Source: Rhodopirellula bahusiensis
GTDB taxonomy: Bacteria > Planctomycetota > Planctomycetia > Pirellulales > Pirellulaceae
Assembly (NCBI RefSeq): GCF_002727185.1
Contig: NZ_NIZW01000026.1
Coordinates: 1 to 64,000, forward strand
Direction: 5' to 3'
DNA length: 64,000 nt
Shown: positions 16,170-24,510 of the stretch, one piece after another
Position numbering within the stretch: the first letter of the stretch is position 1
How the letters are laid out: the number at the start of each line of letters is the position of its first letter
Notes under the pieces: generated by a model
Databases searched by the model: none
Told to the model about the DNA's origin: nothing
The model's input: only the letters and a program-made list of their open reading frames with translations
Translations under genes and position numbers: made by a program

Positions 16170-19100
16170 TTTCCAAATCGTGGCGTCCAAGTTCAGGATG
16201 ACTTGGCAAAGCGAGGTCGTGGCAGCGAGTTCGGCGAAGGAAACGTCGCTGGGTAATTCGCGTTCACCGATCGACAGGTAGCTTTTGGCAGCCTCGATGT
16301 CTTTCTCGAAGAACGTTTGCTCTTGTTGATAGAGCGTGACGAGTTCTTCCAGTTCGGTTGTATCGGGGCGTCGTCCTGACAATTGCAAGAAAGCGTTCTC
16401 GATTCGTTGTTCGGGTGCTTCGTTGCTCATCAATGTGGTCGCCAGTACCCGAGCGGCTTCGATGAATTGTTCATCGTTGAGCAGCACGAGTGCTTGCAAT
16501 GGCGTGTTGGTTCGCGATCGTTTGACCGTGCAGACTTCACGCGACGATGCGTCGAAGACCATCATGTTGGGAAGCGGAGCGGTGCGTTTCCAAACGGAAT
16601 ACAGCGACCGGCGGTACAGCGATTTACCAACCGATTGCTGATACGGTGGCGACATTCCGTTGGATTCTCGCCAAAGGTCTTGGCCCGGTTGATAAGGCGA
16701 CACCGGAGGTCCGCCCATTTCTGGGTTCAGCAATCCGGAAGCGGCCAAGGCGAGGTCGCGAATTTGTTCGGCCGCGAGTCGATAGGACGGGCCGCGGGCA
16801 AGCAATCGATTGGTCGGGTCGCTGTTGAACTGTTCCTGCGTGCAGCGAGAATCTTGACGATAGGTCGCGGAGAGCACGACGTTGCGGCACTGGCGTTGGA
16901 TGTCCCAATCGTGATCAGCAAAATCGCGAGCCAACCAATCGAGAAGCTTGGGATGAGTTGGCAGGTCGCCTTGCAAACCAAAGTTCTCGGGCGTGCGGAC
17001 CAACGGATCGGCGAAGAAGTTGCCCCACAGTCGGTTGACGGCAACGCGAGCGGTCAGCGGGTGCTCGGGATGCGTGATCCATTGAGCTAACCCCAAACGA
17101 TCCTTCGGAGCGTCCTCAGGGAATGGAATCGGGATGGCTTTCAAAACCGTTCGTTCGACCCGTGTGGTTTCGTCGGTCTCGGCATCGTATTCCCCGCGGA
17201 GCAACAGGTGCGTTTCGCGAGGTTCGTCCATCTCACGCATGATCGGGATCTCTTGGATGACTTCTTCGGCCATCACGAATTCATGTCGAGCCTGGCGAAG
17301 TTGAGCCAACGCGTCGCGAGCGTCTTGATCCAGCGCGGACGCGAACGTTGCTGCGTCAGCGGGCCGAGCTTCACCCGTCGCCAAAACTTGCAGTTCAAGC
17401 GAAGTCAGGTTGCGTTCGTAAAGTCGGACGTCGTCGATCAAGCCGCCGGCGAACCCGCGGGCTCGGAAGCGTTGGCCGATCACAAATTCACCACCGTGAT
17501 CCACCACGACGTTGCATGATTTCTTCAGCTCGTCACGCAGTGTTACCGTTTCCAGTTCGCGACCGTTTAGGAAAAGCTTCAGCCCTGATGCTTGGGAGGA
17601 TCCGTCATAGGTTGCCGCGACTTGATGCCATTGGTTGGCTGGGATTGGTTCCACCGTGCGAACGCTGATGGCATTTCCAGGCCAAACCCGAGCCATGCGT
17701 GATTCGAGGTGGCCGTCTTGGATCGTCAGGTCGTATCCGTTGTAGCCGCAGTCCGTTCCGCGAGTGTGATGGACGATCAGGCTGCGTTCGGGCGATCGTT
17801 CAGGATCGTTGAGCGTGACAACGACGGTGAAGGGCGTCCAGCGATCGAGCGGTTCGATGTCATGCGTGGTCACACCGCGCTCGCCATCCAGTTTCAATGC
17901 CATCCGTTTGGTTGGGGTATCCGGTTGATCTGATGTTGCTCCTTTGGAATCGTCTTTGGCAGCCGAGCGGGCTTTCTCGTCGTCGGCAAGCGTGGGATTC
18001 AGGCGAGCGATCTCACAGTCTTCGACGGGTACCAAGTCACACATCTTCGCCCAAGATCGATCGGACTCGGATGGGTGATAAATGGGTTTGACGGCGTTGT
18101 CGAAACCTTGATCAAACGCCAACGCGAGTCGCAGGTCGGGAATGTCGTCGGCGGTGATGGATGCCGCTTCGCTGGCATGAAAACGCTTCTTGGCATCCGC
18201 ACGAACGGTTTCGTATTGGCGTTCGGATGTGGCCAATTTTGTGCGAGCCAGCTCAAGTGCAGCGGATTCTTCTTCGGTGGGAAGCAGCATCGACGGGCAG
18301 GGAACTTTCTCGGTGCGGTCGTACACGCCGCTTTCGTCAATCGAATTGAAGAACGCCGACAGCGAATAGAAATCGCGAGCGGTGATCGGGTCGTACTTGT
18401 GATCGTGGCAGCGGGCACATTCCAACGTCAGTCCCATCACCGCGGTGCTGAAAGTGTGAACGCGATCGGCCGCGTTTTCGATTCGCCACTCTTCAAAGAC
18501 CGCGCCGCCTTCGTTGTTGAGACGATGGATGCGATTGAACGCGGTCGCCAGTCGCTGGTCTCGCGTGGGGTCTTCCAATAAGTCGCCGGCGATTTGCCAG
18601 GTCAAGAAATCGTCATAAGGAAGGTTCTGATTCAGGGCACGAACGACCCAGTCACGGTAGGGCCACTGCGTGTTGAGTTTGTCGCTTTGGTAGCCATAGG
18701 AATCAGCGTAGCGAGCGACGTCGAGCCAAACGATCGACATGTGTTCGCCGAACGCGGATGATTGCAGCAGTTGATCGACCGCATCGGTGTACGCTTTTTC
18801 GCGATCGGTTTGGACGGCTTGCTCGAAGTTCCGGATCGTTTCCGCCGACGGTGGCAATCCGGTCAGGTCCAAGGTGACCCGTCGCAACCATCGCAATGGA
18901 TCCGCTTCCAAGTTGGGTTGCTGCCCGGCCGCTTCGATTTTCGCCAATACAAATTGGTCAATGGTTTGCTTGGGCCATTCAGTCTGTTTGACCTGCGGCA
19001 CTTCCACCGTTCGAGGTAGTTTCTCGAAGGACCAATGGGCGGCATAAGGAGATCCCTCTTCGATCCAACGTTTCAGCAGATCCTTCTGTTCTGCGGTCAA

Positions 19101-19388
19101 TTCCAAATTCGCGTGCGGCGGTGGCATCACGAGATCTGGATCATCGCTTTGAACACGATCCAGCAGTTCGTCCGATTCCAAAACGTACGCCGCGTCTTCT
19201 CGGATATCCAAACGCAGGTCCGCTTCCCGAGTGGCTTCATCGGGACCGTGGCAGAAGTAGCAACGGTCCGAAAGAATCGGGCGGATGTCACGGTTGAAAT
19301 CAATGTCGTCGGCCGCGATGGCAACGGTGCAACTCACCGTCGGCCAAACGAGAAGCAAAGGTAGGAAAGAACGAATCGAAACGAACAT
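16164..19388 (-). CDS. DUF1549/DUF1553 secreted protein with cytochrome-c-like and LamG domains
   Basis: The 1074-residue protein has a signal peptide (about 1-25) and an N-terminal planctomycete cytochrome-c-type domain with RCYFCHGPDE (CxxCH at 43-47, haem or metal site). A DUF1549 domain follows (WPKQTIDQFVLAKIEA to about 350, with CARCHDHKYDPI, a second CxxCH). A central LamG/concanavalin-like domain (about 500-670, GLIDDVRLYERNLT) and a C-terminal DUF1553 domain (RVAVNRLWGNFF to the end) complete it. The family is strongly expanded in planctomycetes and thought to act in the periplasm on polymers, but no reaction is proven. It is the middle gene between an NHL-propeller protein and DUF1501. 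Confidence 0.9.
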   Translation of the reverse strand: MFVSIRSFLPLLLVWPTVSCTVAIAADDIDFNRDIRPILSDRCYFCHGPDEATREADLRLDIREDAAYVLESDELLDRVQSDDPDLVMPPPHANLELTAEQKDLLKRWIEEGSPYAAHWSFEKLPRTVEVPQVKQTEWPKQTIDQFVLAKIEAAGQQPNLEADPLRWLRRVTLDLTGLPPSAETIRNFEQAVQTDREKAYTDAVDQLLQSSAFGEHMSIVWLDVARYADSYGYQSDKLNTQWPYRDWVVRALNQNLPYDDFLTWQIAGDLLEDPTRDQRLATAFNRIHRLNNEGGAVFEEWRIENAADRVHTFSTAVMGLTLECARCHDHKYDPITARDFYSLSAFFNSIDESGVYDRTEKVPCPSMLLPTEEESAALELARTKLATSERQYETVRADAKKRFHASEAASITADDIPDLRLALAFDQGFDNAVKPIYHPSESDRSWAKMCDLVPVEDCEIARLNPTLADDEKARSAAKDDSKGATSDQPDTPTKRMALKLDGERGVTTHDIEPLDRWTPFTVVVTLNDPERSPERSLIVHHTRGTDCGYNGYDLTIQDGHLESRMARVWPGNAISVRTVEPIPANQWHQVAATYDGSSQASGLKLFLNGRELETVTLRDELKKSCNVVVDHGGEFVIGQRFRARGFAGGLIDDVRLYERNLTSLELQVLATGEARPADAATFASALDQDARDALAQLRQARHEFVMAEEVIQEIPIMREMDEPRETHLLLRGEYDAETDETTRVERTVLKAIPIPFPEDAPKDRLGLAQWITHPEHPLTARVAVNRLWGNFFADPLVRTPENFGLQGDLPTHPKLLDWLARDFADHDWDIQRQCRNVVLSATYRQDSRCTQEQFNSDPTNRLLARGPSYRLAAEQIRDLALAASGLLNPEMGGPPVSPYQPGQDLWRESNGMSPPYQQSVGKSLYRRSLYSVWKRTAPLPNMMVFDASSREVCTVKRSRTNTPLQALVLLNDEQFIEAARVLATTLMSNEAPEQRIENAFLQLSGRRPDTTELEELVTLYQQEQTFFEKDIEAAKSYLSIGERELPSDVSFAELAATTSLCQVILNLDATIWKR

Positions 19389-19458
19389 ATTGAACTAGCA
19401 GCTGTGGGGAAGGTTGCTGGGGTGCAGGGCGGTCCGGGCGGGCAGACTCAGGCGCGGA

Positions 19459-20565
19459 CTAGATGCGTTCGAGTTTGATCGGCGGCGTGTGGTTGGCGTT
19501 CCACTGGCACACGTACAGGTTCTTGTCTTCGTCGACGCAAACATCGTGTCCGTGCATGATCGGCTGGCTTTCCAGTTGGTAAGACTTTTGAAGCACCCCA
19601 TCGACATACTCGGGTTCGGAACCACCTGGGTTGGAAACGACTTGGTCGCCTTCCATGATGGTCATGAATCCCGTGTGTCCCGCCCAAGGCGATCCTCCCG
19701 AACGTGGTTGAGACCAACAGACTCCCGCGTACAAGTTTTGGTCGTCGATGACCGGGCGACAGACTCGCATGTTCGGCAGCGAAACCGTCTTCACGTATTG
19801 GCCGTCCAGCGTGAAGTACTTGAAGCAACATTCACTGCGTGAGGTGCAGACGATCAAAGGTTGATTCGGGTCGCGGGTGTCGAGTGCGACTCCGTGGGCG
19901 TTCTTCAGATTCATGTTGGGGTCTTCGTTGTTGTGCCCACCCCAGTGGCGAATGTATTCGCCGTTGCTGTTGTACTGGATCACATAGTCTTTGCCGTAGC
20001 CATCAGCCACATAGATGTCGCCATTGGGACCGACCGTGGTTTCGGTTGGGCAAAACGGATCGCCGGCGTTGTAGATGCCAATGGTTTGTGGGTGCCCGAT
20101 GTCAAACAAGATGCGGCCGTCCAACGACATCTTGGTCACGCGGCCGTTGTTGCGGATCGATTTGCCGTTGCGATCAAGCGTCCATCCGCCATCGGTGATC
20201 AACAGGAATTCTTCGTCACCTTCGTCCATCAAGCTGAGGCCATGACCGCCGGGGAAGATGGTTCCCCAGGCATCCAGCAGTTTGCCGGATTTGTCAAAGA
20301 CGAGGATGTTGTTGTCGGTGTGGTCGCCGATCATGAACAGCCGACCGCTTTTGTCCTGCACCATTTCGTGACAGTTGAGAAGCGGCGTTCGGAGCGCGCT
20401 GATTTGGGCCCAATCGCGAATCACGCGATAGCGATAATCGCCGTGCCCGATGATCTCGGGCTCATCCTTGGGCGGAGCTGCGGTCAACGTGTGAGTGGCA
20501 GCGGTCGCGGCGAGAGCGGTGACGGCGGATTTTTGCAAGAAGTTGCGGCGGGGCGTCTGGGTCAA
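19459..20565 (-). CDS. Secreted NHL-repeat / six-bladed beta-propeller protein
   Basis: The 368-residue protein has a twin-arginine signal (PRRNFLQKSAVTALAATAA) and a run of NHL-type blades. Examples are FMIGDHTDNNILVFDKSGKLLDAWG, GDIYVADGYGKDYVIQYNSNG and NLYVCQWNANHTPPIKLERI (each quoted in part). The pattern resembles the peptidyl-alpha-hydroxyglycine lyase-like propellers of planctomycetes; catalysis is not established. It is the first gene of the operon with DUF1549/1553 and DUF1501, and it is divergent from the PAS-AraC regulator across a 137-base region. A substrate-binding or recognition role on the cell surface is inferred. Confidence 0.78.
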   Translation of the reverse strand: MTQTPRRNFLQKSAVTALAATAATHTLTAAPPKDEPEIIGHGDYRYRVIRDWAQISALRTPLLNCHEMVQDKSGRLFMIGDHTDNNILVFDKSGKLLDAWGTIFPGGHGLSLMDEGDEEFLLITDGGWTLDRNGKSIRNNGRVTKMSLDGRILFDIGHPQTIGIYNAGDPFCPTETTVGPNGDIYVADGYGKDYVIQYNSNGEYIRHWGGHNNEDPNMNLKNAHGVALDTRDPNQPLIVCTSRSECCFKYFTLDGQYVKTVSLPNMRVCRPVIDDQNLYAGVCWSQPRSGGSPWAGHTGFMTIMEGDQVVSNPGGSEPEYVDGVLQKSYQLESQPIMHGHDVCVDEDKNLYVCQWNANHTPPIKLERI

Positions 20566-20702
20566 AATTCAAGATCCAGCAGGAGCGATGGGATGCGAGC
20601 GAAGCGTGGCCCCGCTCGGGAATGATTGATTCGAAGACCAGTTTCGCTGGGAGAACGCTGGTTGTCTTGCATGAAGCGATTATTCTTGTGTAAAAAAGCA
20701 GC

Positions 20703-21440
20703 ATGAAAAAGACACTCAATAGACAAGCGTTTTTCGCTCGTTTGGCTCCCGGACAGGAGATTTTGAAGCTGTTCGATTGGATGCCCGATGTGTCGTTCTT
20801 CGTCAAAGATCGCGAGGGAAGGTTCATGGCGCTCAATCGCCGCGGCTGTGAGTACTGCGGCGTGTTGTCTGAGTCGGAAGCAATCGGAAAGACCGATCAC
20901 GACTTCTTTCCGAAGACACGGGCGGACGAATACCGCGAAGACGATTTGCAGGTGATGGAATCGAAGGAAGCGATCATCAACCGAATCGAAAGTGCGCCCG
21001 AAGAAGCGGGGTCGCCGCGGTTGGTCACGACCAGCAAGATTCCGCTGAAGGATCGTCGTGGACGTGTGATCGGCGTCGCGGGTTTTTCACGTCAAGTCGA
21101 GCGGATGCAATCGGGCAGCGCGGACTCGTTGGAAAAAGTGATGCAGTACATCCACGCTCACTATCGCGAAGACATTCCGACGGGGCACTTGGCTGAGATG
21201 GCGGGGTTGTCGGCAAGCCATTTTGAGCGGCGATTCCGATTGGCGTTTGGTGCTTCACCACGACAGTATTTGATCCGCGTTCGAGTGGAGAACGCGGCGC
21301 GATGGTTGCGAGAAACGGACGAGCGTGTGACCAAGATCGCGCAAAGTTGCGGTTTCTATGACCACGCACACTTCAGTCGCAGTTTTCAGCGGATCATGAA
21401 GATGTCGCCGACGGAGTATCGCAAACGCAAACAGAGTTGA
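20703..21440 (+). CDS. PAS-domain AraC-family transcriptional regulator
   Basis: The 245-residue protein has an N-terminal PAS domain (about 20-135: DWMPDVSFFVKDREGRFMAL, GKTDHDFFP and a C-terminal strand GRVIGVAGFSRQV). The C-terminal AraC/XylS DNA-binding domain (about 145-245) carries both helix-turn-helix units: GHLAEMAGLSASHFERRFR and ITKIAQSCGFYDHAHFSRSF-like spacing, ending MSPTEYRKRK. PAS plus AraC is a known planctomycete and Bacteroidetes arrangement. Being divergent from the secreted NHL/DUF1549/DUF1501 operon, it probably controls that operon in response to a small ligand or redox signal. The ligand is unknown. Confidence 0.88.
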   Translation: MKKTLNRQAFFARLAPGQEILKLFDWMPDVSFFVKDREGRFMALNRRGCEYCGVLSESEAIGKTDHDFFPKTRADEYREDDLQVMESKEAIINRIESAPEEAGSPRLVTTSKIPLKDRRGRVIGVAGFSRQVERMQSGSADSLEKVMQYIHAHYREDIPTGHLAEMAGLSASHFERRFRLAFGASPRQYLIRVRVENAARWLRETDERVTKIAQSCGFYDHAHFSRSFQRIMKMSPTEYRKRKQS

Positions 21441-21458
21441 ACGCCGCTCCCACAGAGT

Positions 21459-21482
21459 AGAACAATTGGCCCCCATTGTTCT
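21459..21482 (+). terminator. Hairpin after the AraC-type regulator
   Basis: AGAACAAT and ATTGTTCT form a perfect 8-bp stem with an 8-base loop, 18 bases after the stop codon. There is no T-run after it, so it is a possible but not classical terminator. Confidence 0.4.
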
Positions 21483-21800
21483 GTCAGGCAGCGTTCTCTT
21501 TCAAGCTATTTTCCAGATTCAAAGCAACGATCTCACTGAACTTCCAGTGAGTCAAGCAAAGATGCGGAAGTTCACCTCGTTTGGAATGCCTGGCTCATTT
21601 AGGGGGTAGCAGGCCGTTGATCTAATGAGCCGTACCGAGTTGGCGGCGGTTGAGCAGACGCCAACCGGGGCTAACGCCCATCGGCTAATTGTTGTCATTC
21701 GGTATGCGACTAAATTAACAGCCAGTTAGCTTTCAAACTGCTATTCTTATAAGTTTGCAAGCCTGTCGAGTGTGGTTCGTCGCAGGTAAGTATTGCTAGA
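21483..21800. other. Intergenic stretch carrying repeat copy B
   Basis: There is no gene here. The stretch holds the second copy of the 119-bp palindromic repeat (21613-21731) and then an AT-rich segment with TATTCTTATAAG at about 21741-21752, which could include the promoter of the next gene. Confidence 0.45.
21613..21731. repeat. 119-bp intergenic palindromic repeat, copy B
   Basis: This matches 16051-16169 at about 88% without gaps. The same inverted-repeat arms are present around the core CAGACGCC. Differences are spread across the element rather than clustered. Confidence 0.85.
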
Positions 21801-22793
21801 ATGCGGGAGCCGATTTTGTATTTGACGCACATCCGTGATGGTTATGGAATGCGAAGTTTCCTTGTCTTGAAGATCGCTGTTCTAGACCTAGGGGCAAGGT
21901 GCCTTGCTTGTGTCTTGTTTGCGTCCGTTGTGATGGCTGGAACGGCTCCGGCCGGTGAGTACGGCGACCTCACAGCCCAGCAACAAGCCGATCTGTCTCG
22001 TTTCTTGGGGTGGGTCTGGGCCGACGGCAAGCCACTGAACACTGACCAAGTAACCGGAATTCGCTCGGAGGTGCGCCATGCGAAATACAAAGCTGTCGTG
22101 GAACGGCTCTTGGCGGTTCCCGAGCTTCGTATGCAATTGGGGAACACGGATGGAGAACCCGATAAACGAAAGGTCAAAGCTCCTTGGGACTTTTGGAACC
22201 ATTCGCTGCCAGGCGGAAACCCAGGTGATCCACAGCTCCTACGAGACGCGATTCGCAATCCTAATTTCTTAGCCGGAGTGATCGAGGGAGAGGGCGGTCG
22301 AAGCAAAAAGGGACAGCTCTACTACATGGACGACCATTTCCACGGACCGGCCCGTCAAGACAAGCTGTACGGTCTGGCTCACTTTGGACCCGAAAGAATT
22401 CTGCAGCTCTTCGAATTGCTTGGAGAAACCTACGGTTTCACTCGCACCAGCCTGCGAATTGGCGGAGAGAACCCATCTTCACCGATCTACACGTACGCCG
22501 AAATCGATGAAGCTCGCGCTGATCTGCATCGGCGATTCGCGGCCGCAAAAGCCCACAATGAAGCCGTGAATCAGGAAGGAAGGACCGACTATCAAAAGTT
22601 GATTCCCACCCATCTCTTTGTCCATTCCGACGACTGGGACACGCTGCGAAGCTACGGGTTCTTCTTTGCGGGACGCATACCAGACTCGCCAACCGGGACG
22701 CCGCATCGTAGCGTGGCGGATGGAACGTTTCCCGCGAGCGACCTGCCGTTGGCGACAGGTACCATGAGCTTCTTTGGACCAACGAGTAGATAG
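21801..22793 (+). CDS. Secreted protein of unknown function
   Basis: A 330-residue protein I do not recognise. A hydrophobic segment (ACVLFASVVMAGTAPAG, about 35-52) looks like a signal peptide. The inner ATG at 21849 would give a signal of normal length, so that start is also possible. Conserved-looking stretches include LNTDQVTGIRSEVRHAKY, APWDFWNHSLPGGNPGD, GVIEGEGGRSKKGQLYY and LFVHSDDWDTLRSYGFFFAG. The start at about residue 55 (DLTAQQQADLSRFLGWVW) resembles DUF1549-type helices only loosely. It lies just after a palindromic repeat and converges on the sulfatase operon. Confidence 0.6.
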   Translation: MREPILYLTHIRDGYGMRSFLVLKIAVLDLGARCLACVLFASVVMAGTAPAGEYGDLTAQQQADLSRFLGWVWADGKPLNTDQVTGIRSEVRHAKYKAVVERLLAVPELRMQLGNTDGEPDKRKVKAPWDFWNHSLPGGNPGDPQLLRDAIRNPNFLAGVIEGEGGRSKKGQLYYMDDHFHGPARQDKLYGLAHFGPERILQLFELLGETYGFTRTSLRIGGENPSSPIYTYAEIDEARADLHRRFAAAKAHNEAVNQEGRTDYQKLIPTHLFVHSDDWDTLRSYGFFFAGRIPDSPTGTPHRSVADGTFPASDLPLATGTMSFFGPTSR

Positions 22794-22874
22794 GCAGGTT
22801 GGCAGGAGTCCTTTGGTATTTGGACTGTTTCGGTAGATGCCAATGCTGCCACGTGCAACCGCGGGCTAACACCC

Positions 22875-22920
22875 AAACGGCTCACATGATTGTGCCCGAT
22901 CGTTCCTGCCGACGTGTTTA
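22875..22920. repeat. 46-bp intergenic repeat, copy 1
   Basis: It matches 30239-30284 at 42 of 46 bases. It is preceded by GCGGGCTAACACCC, which resembles the arm of the 119-bp repeat family, so the two families may be related. Its right end is the stop codon of the sulfatase gene (22918-22920). Confidence 0.75.
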
Positions 22921-24507
22921 GTTCGAGAATTGTCGGTACTGAGTGGCTGCGACGTGCGCTTGGTTCATGTTGCCGAGTTTCTTTTCGATTTCTTTGTAGG
23001 AAGGGTTCCCCGACAGATTCGTTTGCTCGAGCGGATCGGATTGGTAGTCGTACAGTTCGGTGAACTGTGGTTTTTGTTTGAGTCGTGCTCCGCTGCGTTT
23101 CTTAGTCATCATGCCTTTGTACCACGCGATGTATCGATAACGTTCTGTGCGAATCGCGACTCCCCAGTGTTTGTCGTGAGGGAAGATCGTCGCGGCGAAT
23201 TCGTTTACTGAGTCTCGACTGTGCTGCAGAATGGGAGCGAGACTTTTTCCTTCGGTCCCGGTTGGCGTTTCCAGGTCGGTCAATTCGCAGAGCGTTGGAA
23301 AGATGTCAATGAGATTGACTGGCGATCGGTTGGTGCCAGCACCAGGAAGGTCTGGGCTTGCGATGATCAATGGAGTTCGAGTCGATTGCTCGTAGTTGGT
23401 GTGTTTGCCCCAAAGTTGCTTGTCGCCGAGGTGGAATCCGTGATCACCCCAAAGCACGATGATCGTATCTTCCTGCATACCGGTCTCTTTGAGCTTGGCT
23501 ATCACTCGACCGATCTGAGCGTCGACATAGGACACGCAGGCGAGATAGCCGTGGATGAGTTCTCTTTGGGTGGGCGGTGAGATGGGGCCGGTCGTTGGCA
23601 CGCCGCTGTAGGTGCGGGCTTCTACGTATTCGGTTTCGGCACATTTCGGCGAGTTTTGTGGATATCGCTGGTGGGCAGCGAGTTCGAGTGTCTCGCGATC
23701 GTAGAGATCCCAGTACTTTTTCGGAGCGACAAAGGGAAGGTGCGGTTTGACAAAACCGATCGCCAGAAAGAATGGCCTGCTCGAGTTCTTGAGCGCTTCC
23801 AGTTGTTCGATCCCGCGATTGGCGATCGCACCGTCTTGGTAGGCGTCGTCGGGAACGTCATAGCATTCCACAGCCGGACCACCGCCGTGATCGCGTACGT
23901 ATTGCTGCAGCTTTTTGTCCGTCAGACCCAATGCGGAACCTTTCTTCTTCAGCTCTGCAACGAGATCCTTCAAGGCGGGGTTGTGATAGCGACCGCTGAT
24001 GATCGGCCCACCGATGTTCGCGTTGTAGGGATTTCGTCCGAAGAAATGAGTCCAAGACGCCGCGTCCTGGGGTCCGTTCCAATCGCCGTCCAGATTGCGC
24101 GGGTCGAATATTTTACCGGTCCCAATGGTCACATAGCCATTGTTTTTGAAGTGCTGTGGCAGTGTGACCAGGTCAGGAAATCGCGGACGAAACCTGTATC
24201 GTTCCGGGCCCATTCCATATATGCCGAGCGTGTCGGGATAGTAACCGGTCAGTAGGCTCATGCGAGATGGGCCGCACAGCGCCTGTTGGCAGTGTGCGTT
24301 TTGGAAGACCATTCCGGATGCGGCAAGCGCATCGATGTTGGGTGAGTGAACGTGTTCGTGTCCGTAGCAATTCAGCAGCGGTTTGAGATCGTCCACCGCA
24401 ATGAACAACACGTTTTTTTGCTTGGCCTGGACCGGATAGGCGGCGAAAGCAACGAGCACCAGCAACAGCCATCGTTTCCACGCGGCTGTTTTGAGTAGAG
24501 GCATCAT
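22918..24507 (-). CDS. Secreted sulfatase, iduronate-2-sulfatase-like
   Basis: The 529-residue protein has a signal peptide (hydrophobic 12-25, cleavage near VQA at 26-28). The type I sulfatase core includes NVLFIAVDDLKP with metal-binding Asp39 and Asp40, and ALCGPSRMSLLTG, where Cys78 is the residue converted to formylglycine. VLWGDHGFHLGDKQLWGKHT is also typical. The sequence style follows iduronate-2-sulfatase-like (S1_7-type) enzymes, which remove sulfate esters from polysaccharides. A formylglycine-generating or anaerobic maturase is needed; none is in the window. It is the last gene of the operon that starts at 28134 and lies 3 bases from the preceding sulfatase stop. Confidence 0.92.
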   Translation of the reverse strand: MMPLLKTAAWKRWLLLVLVAFAAYPVQAKQKNVLFIAVDDLKPLLNCYGHEHVHSPNIDALAASGMVFQNAHCQQALCGPSRMSLLTGYYPDTLGIYGMGPERYRFRPRFPDLVTLPQHFKNNGYVTIGTGKIFDPRNLDGDWNGPQDAASWTHFFGRNPYNANIGGPIISGRYHNPALKDLVAELKKKGSALGLTDKKLQQYVRDHGGGPAVECYDVPDDAYQDGAIANRGIEQLEALKNSSRPFFLAIGFVKPHLPFVAPKKYWDLYDRETLELAAHQRYPQNSPKCAETEYVEARTYSGVPTTGPISPPTQRELIHGYLACVSYVDAQIGRVIAKLKETGMQEDTIIVLWGDHGFHLGDKQLWGKHTNYEQSTRTPLIIASPDLPGAGTNRSPVNLIDIFPTLCELTDLETPTGTEGKSLAPILQHSRDSVNEFAATIFPHDKHWGVAIRTERYRYIAWYKGMMTKKRSGARLKQKPQFTELYDYQSDPLEQTNLSGNPSYKEIEKKLGNMNQAHVAATQYRQFSN

Positions 24508-24510
24508 GGT

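Noticed and set aside
19861..20625. A 254-codon open frame on the plus strand
   Set aside because: It is antisense to the NHL-propeller gene and has no start signal or domain.
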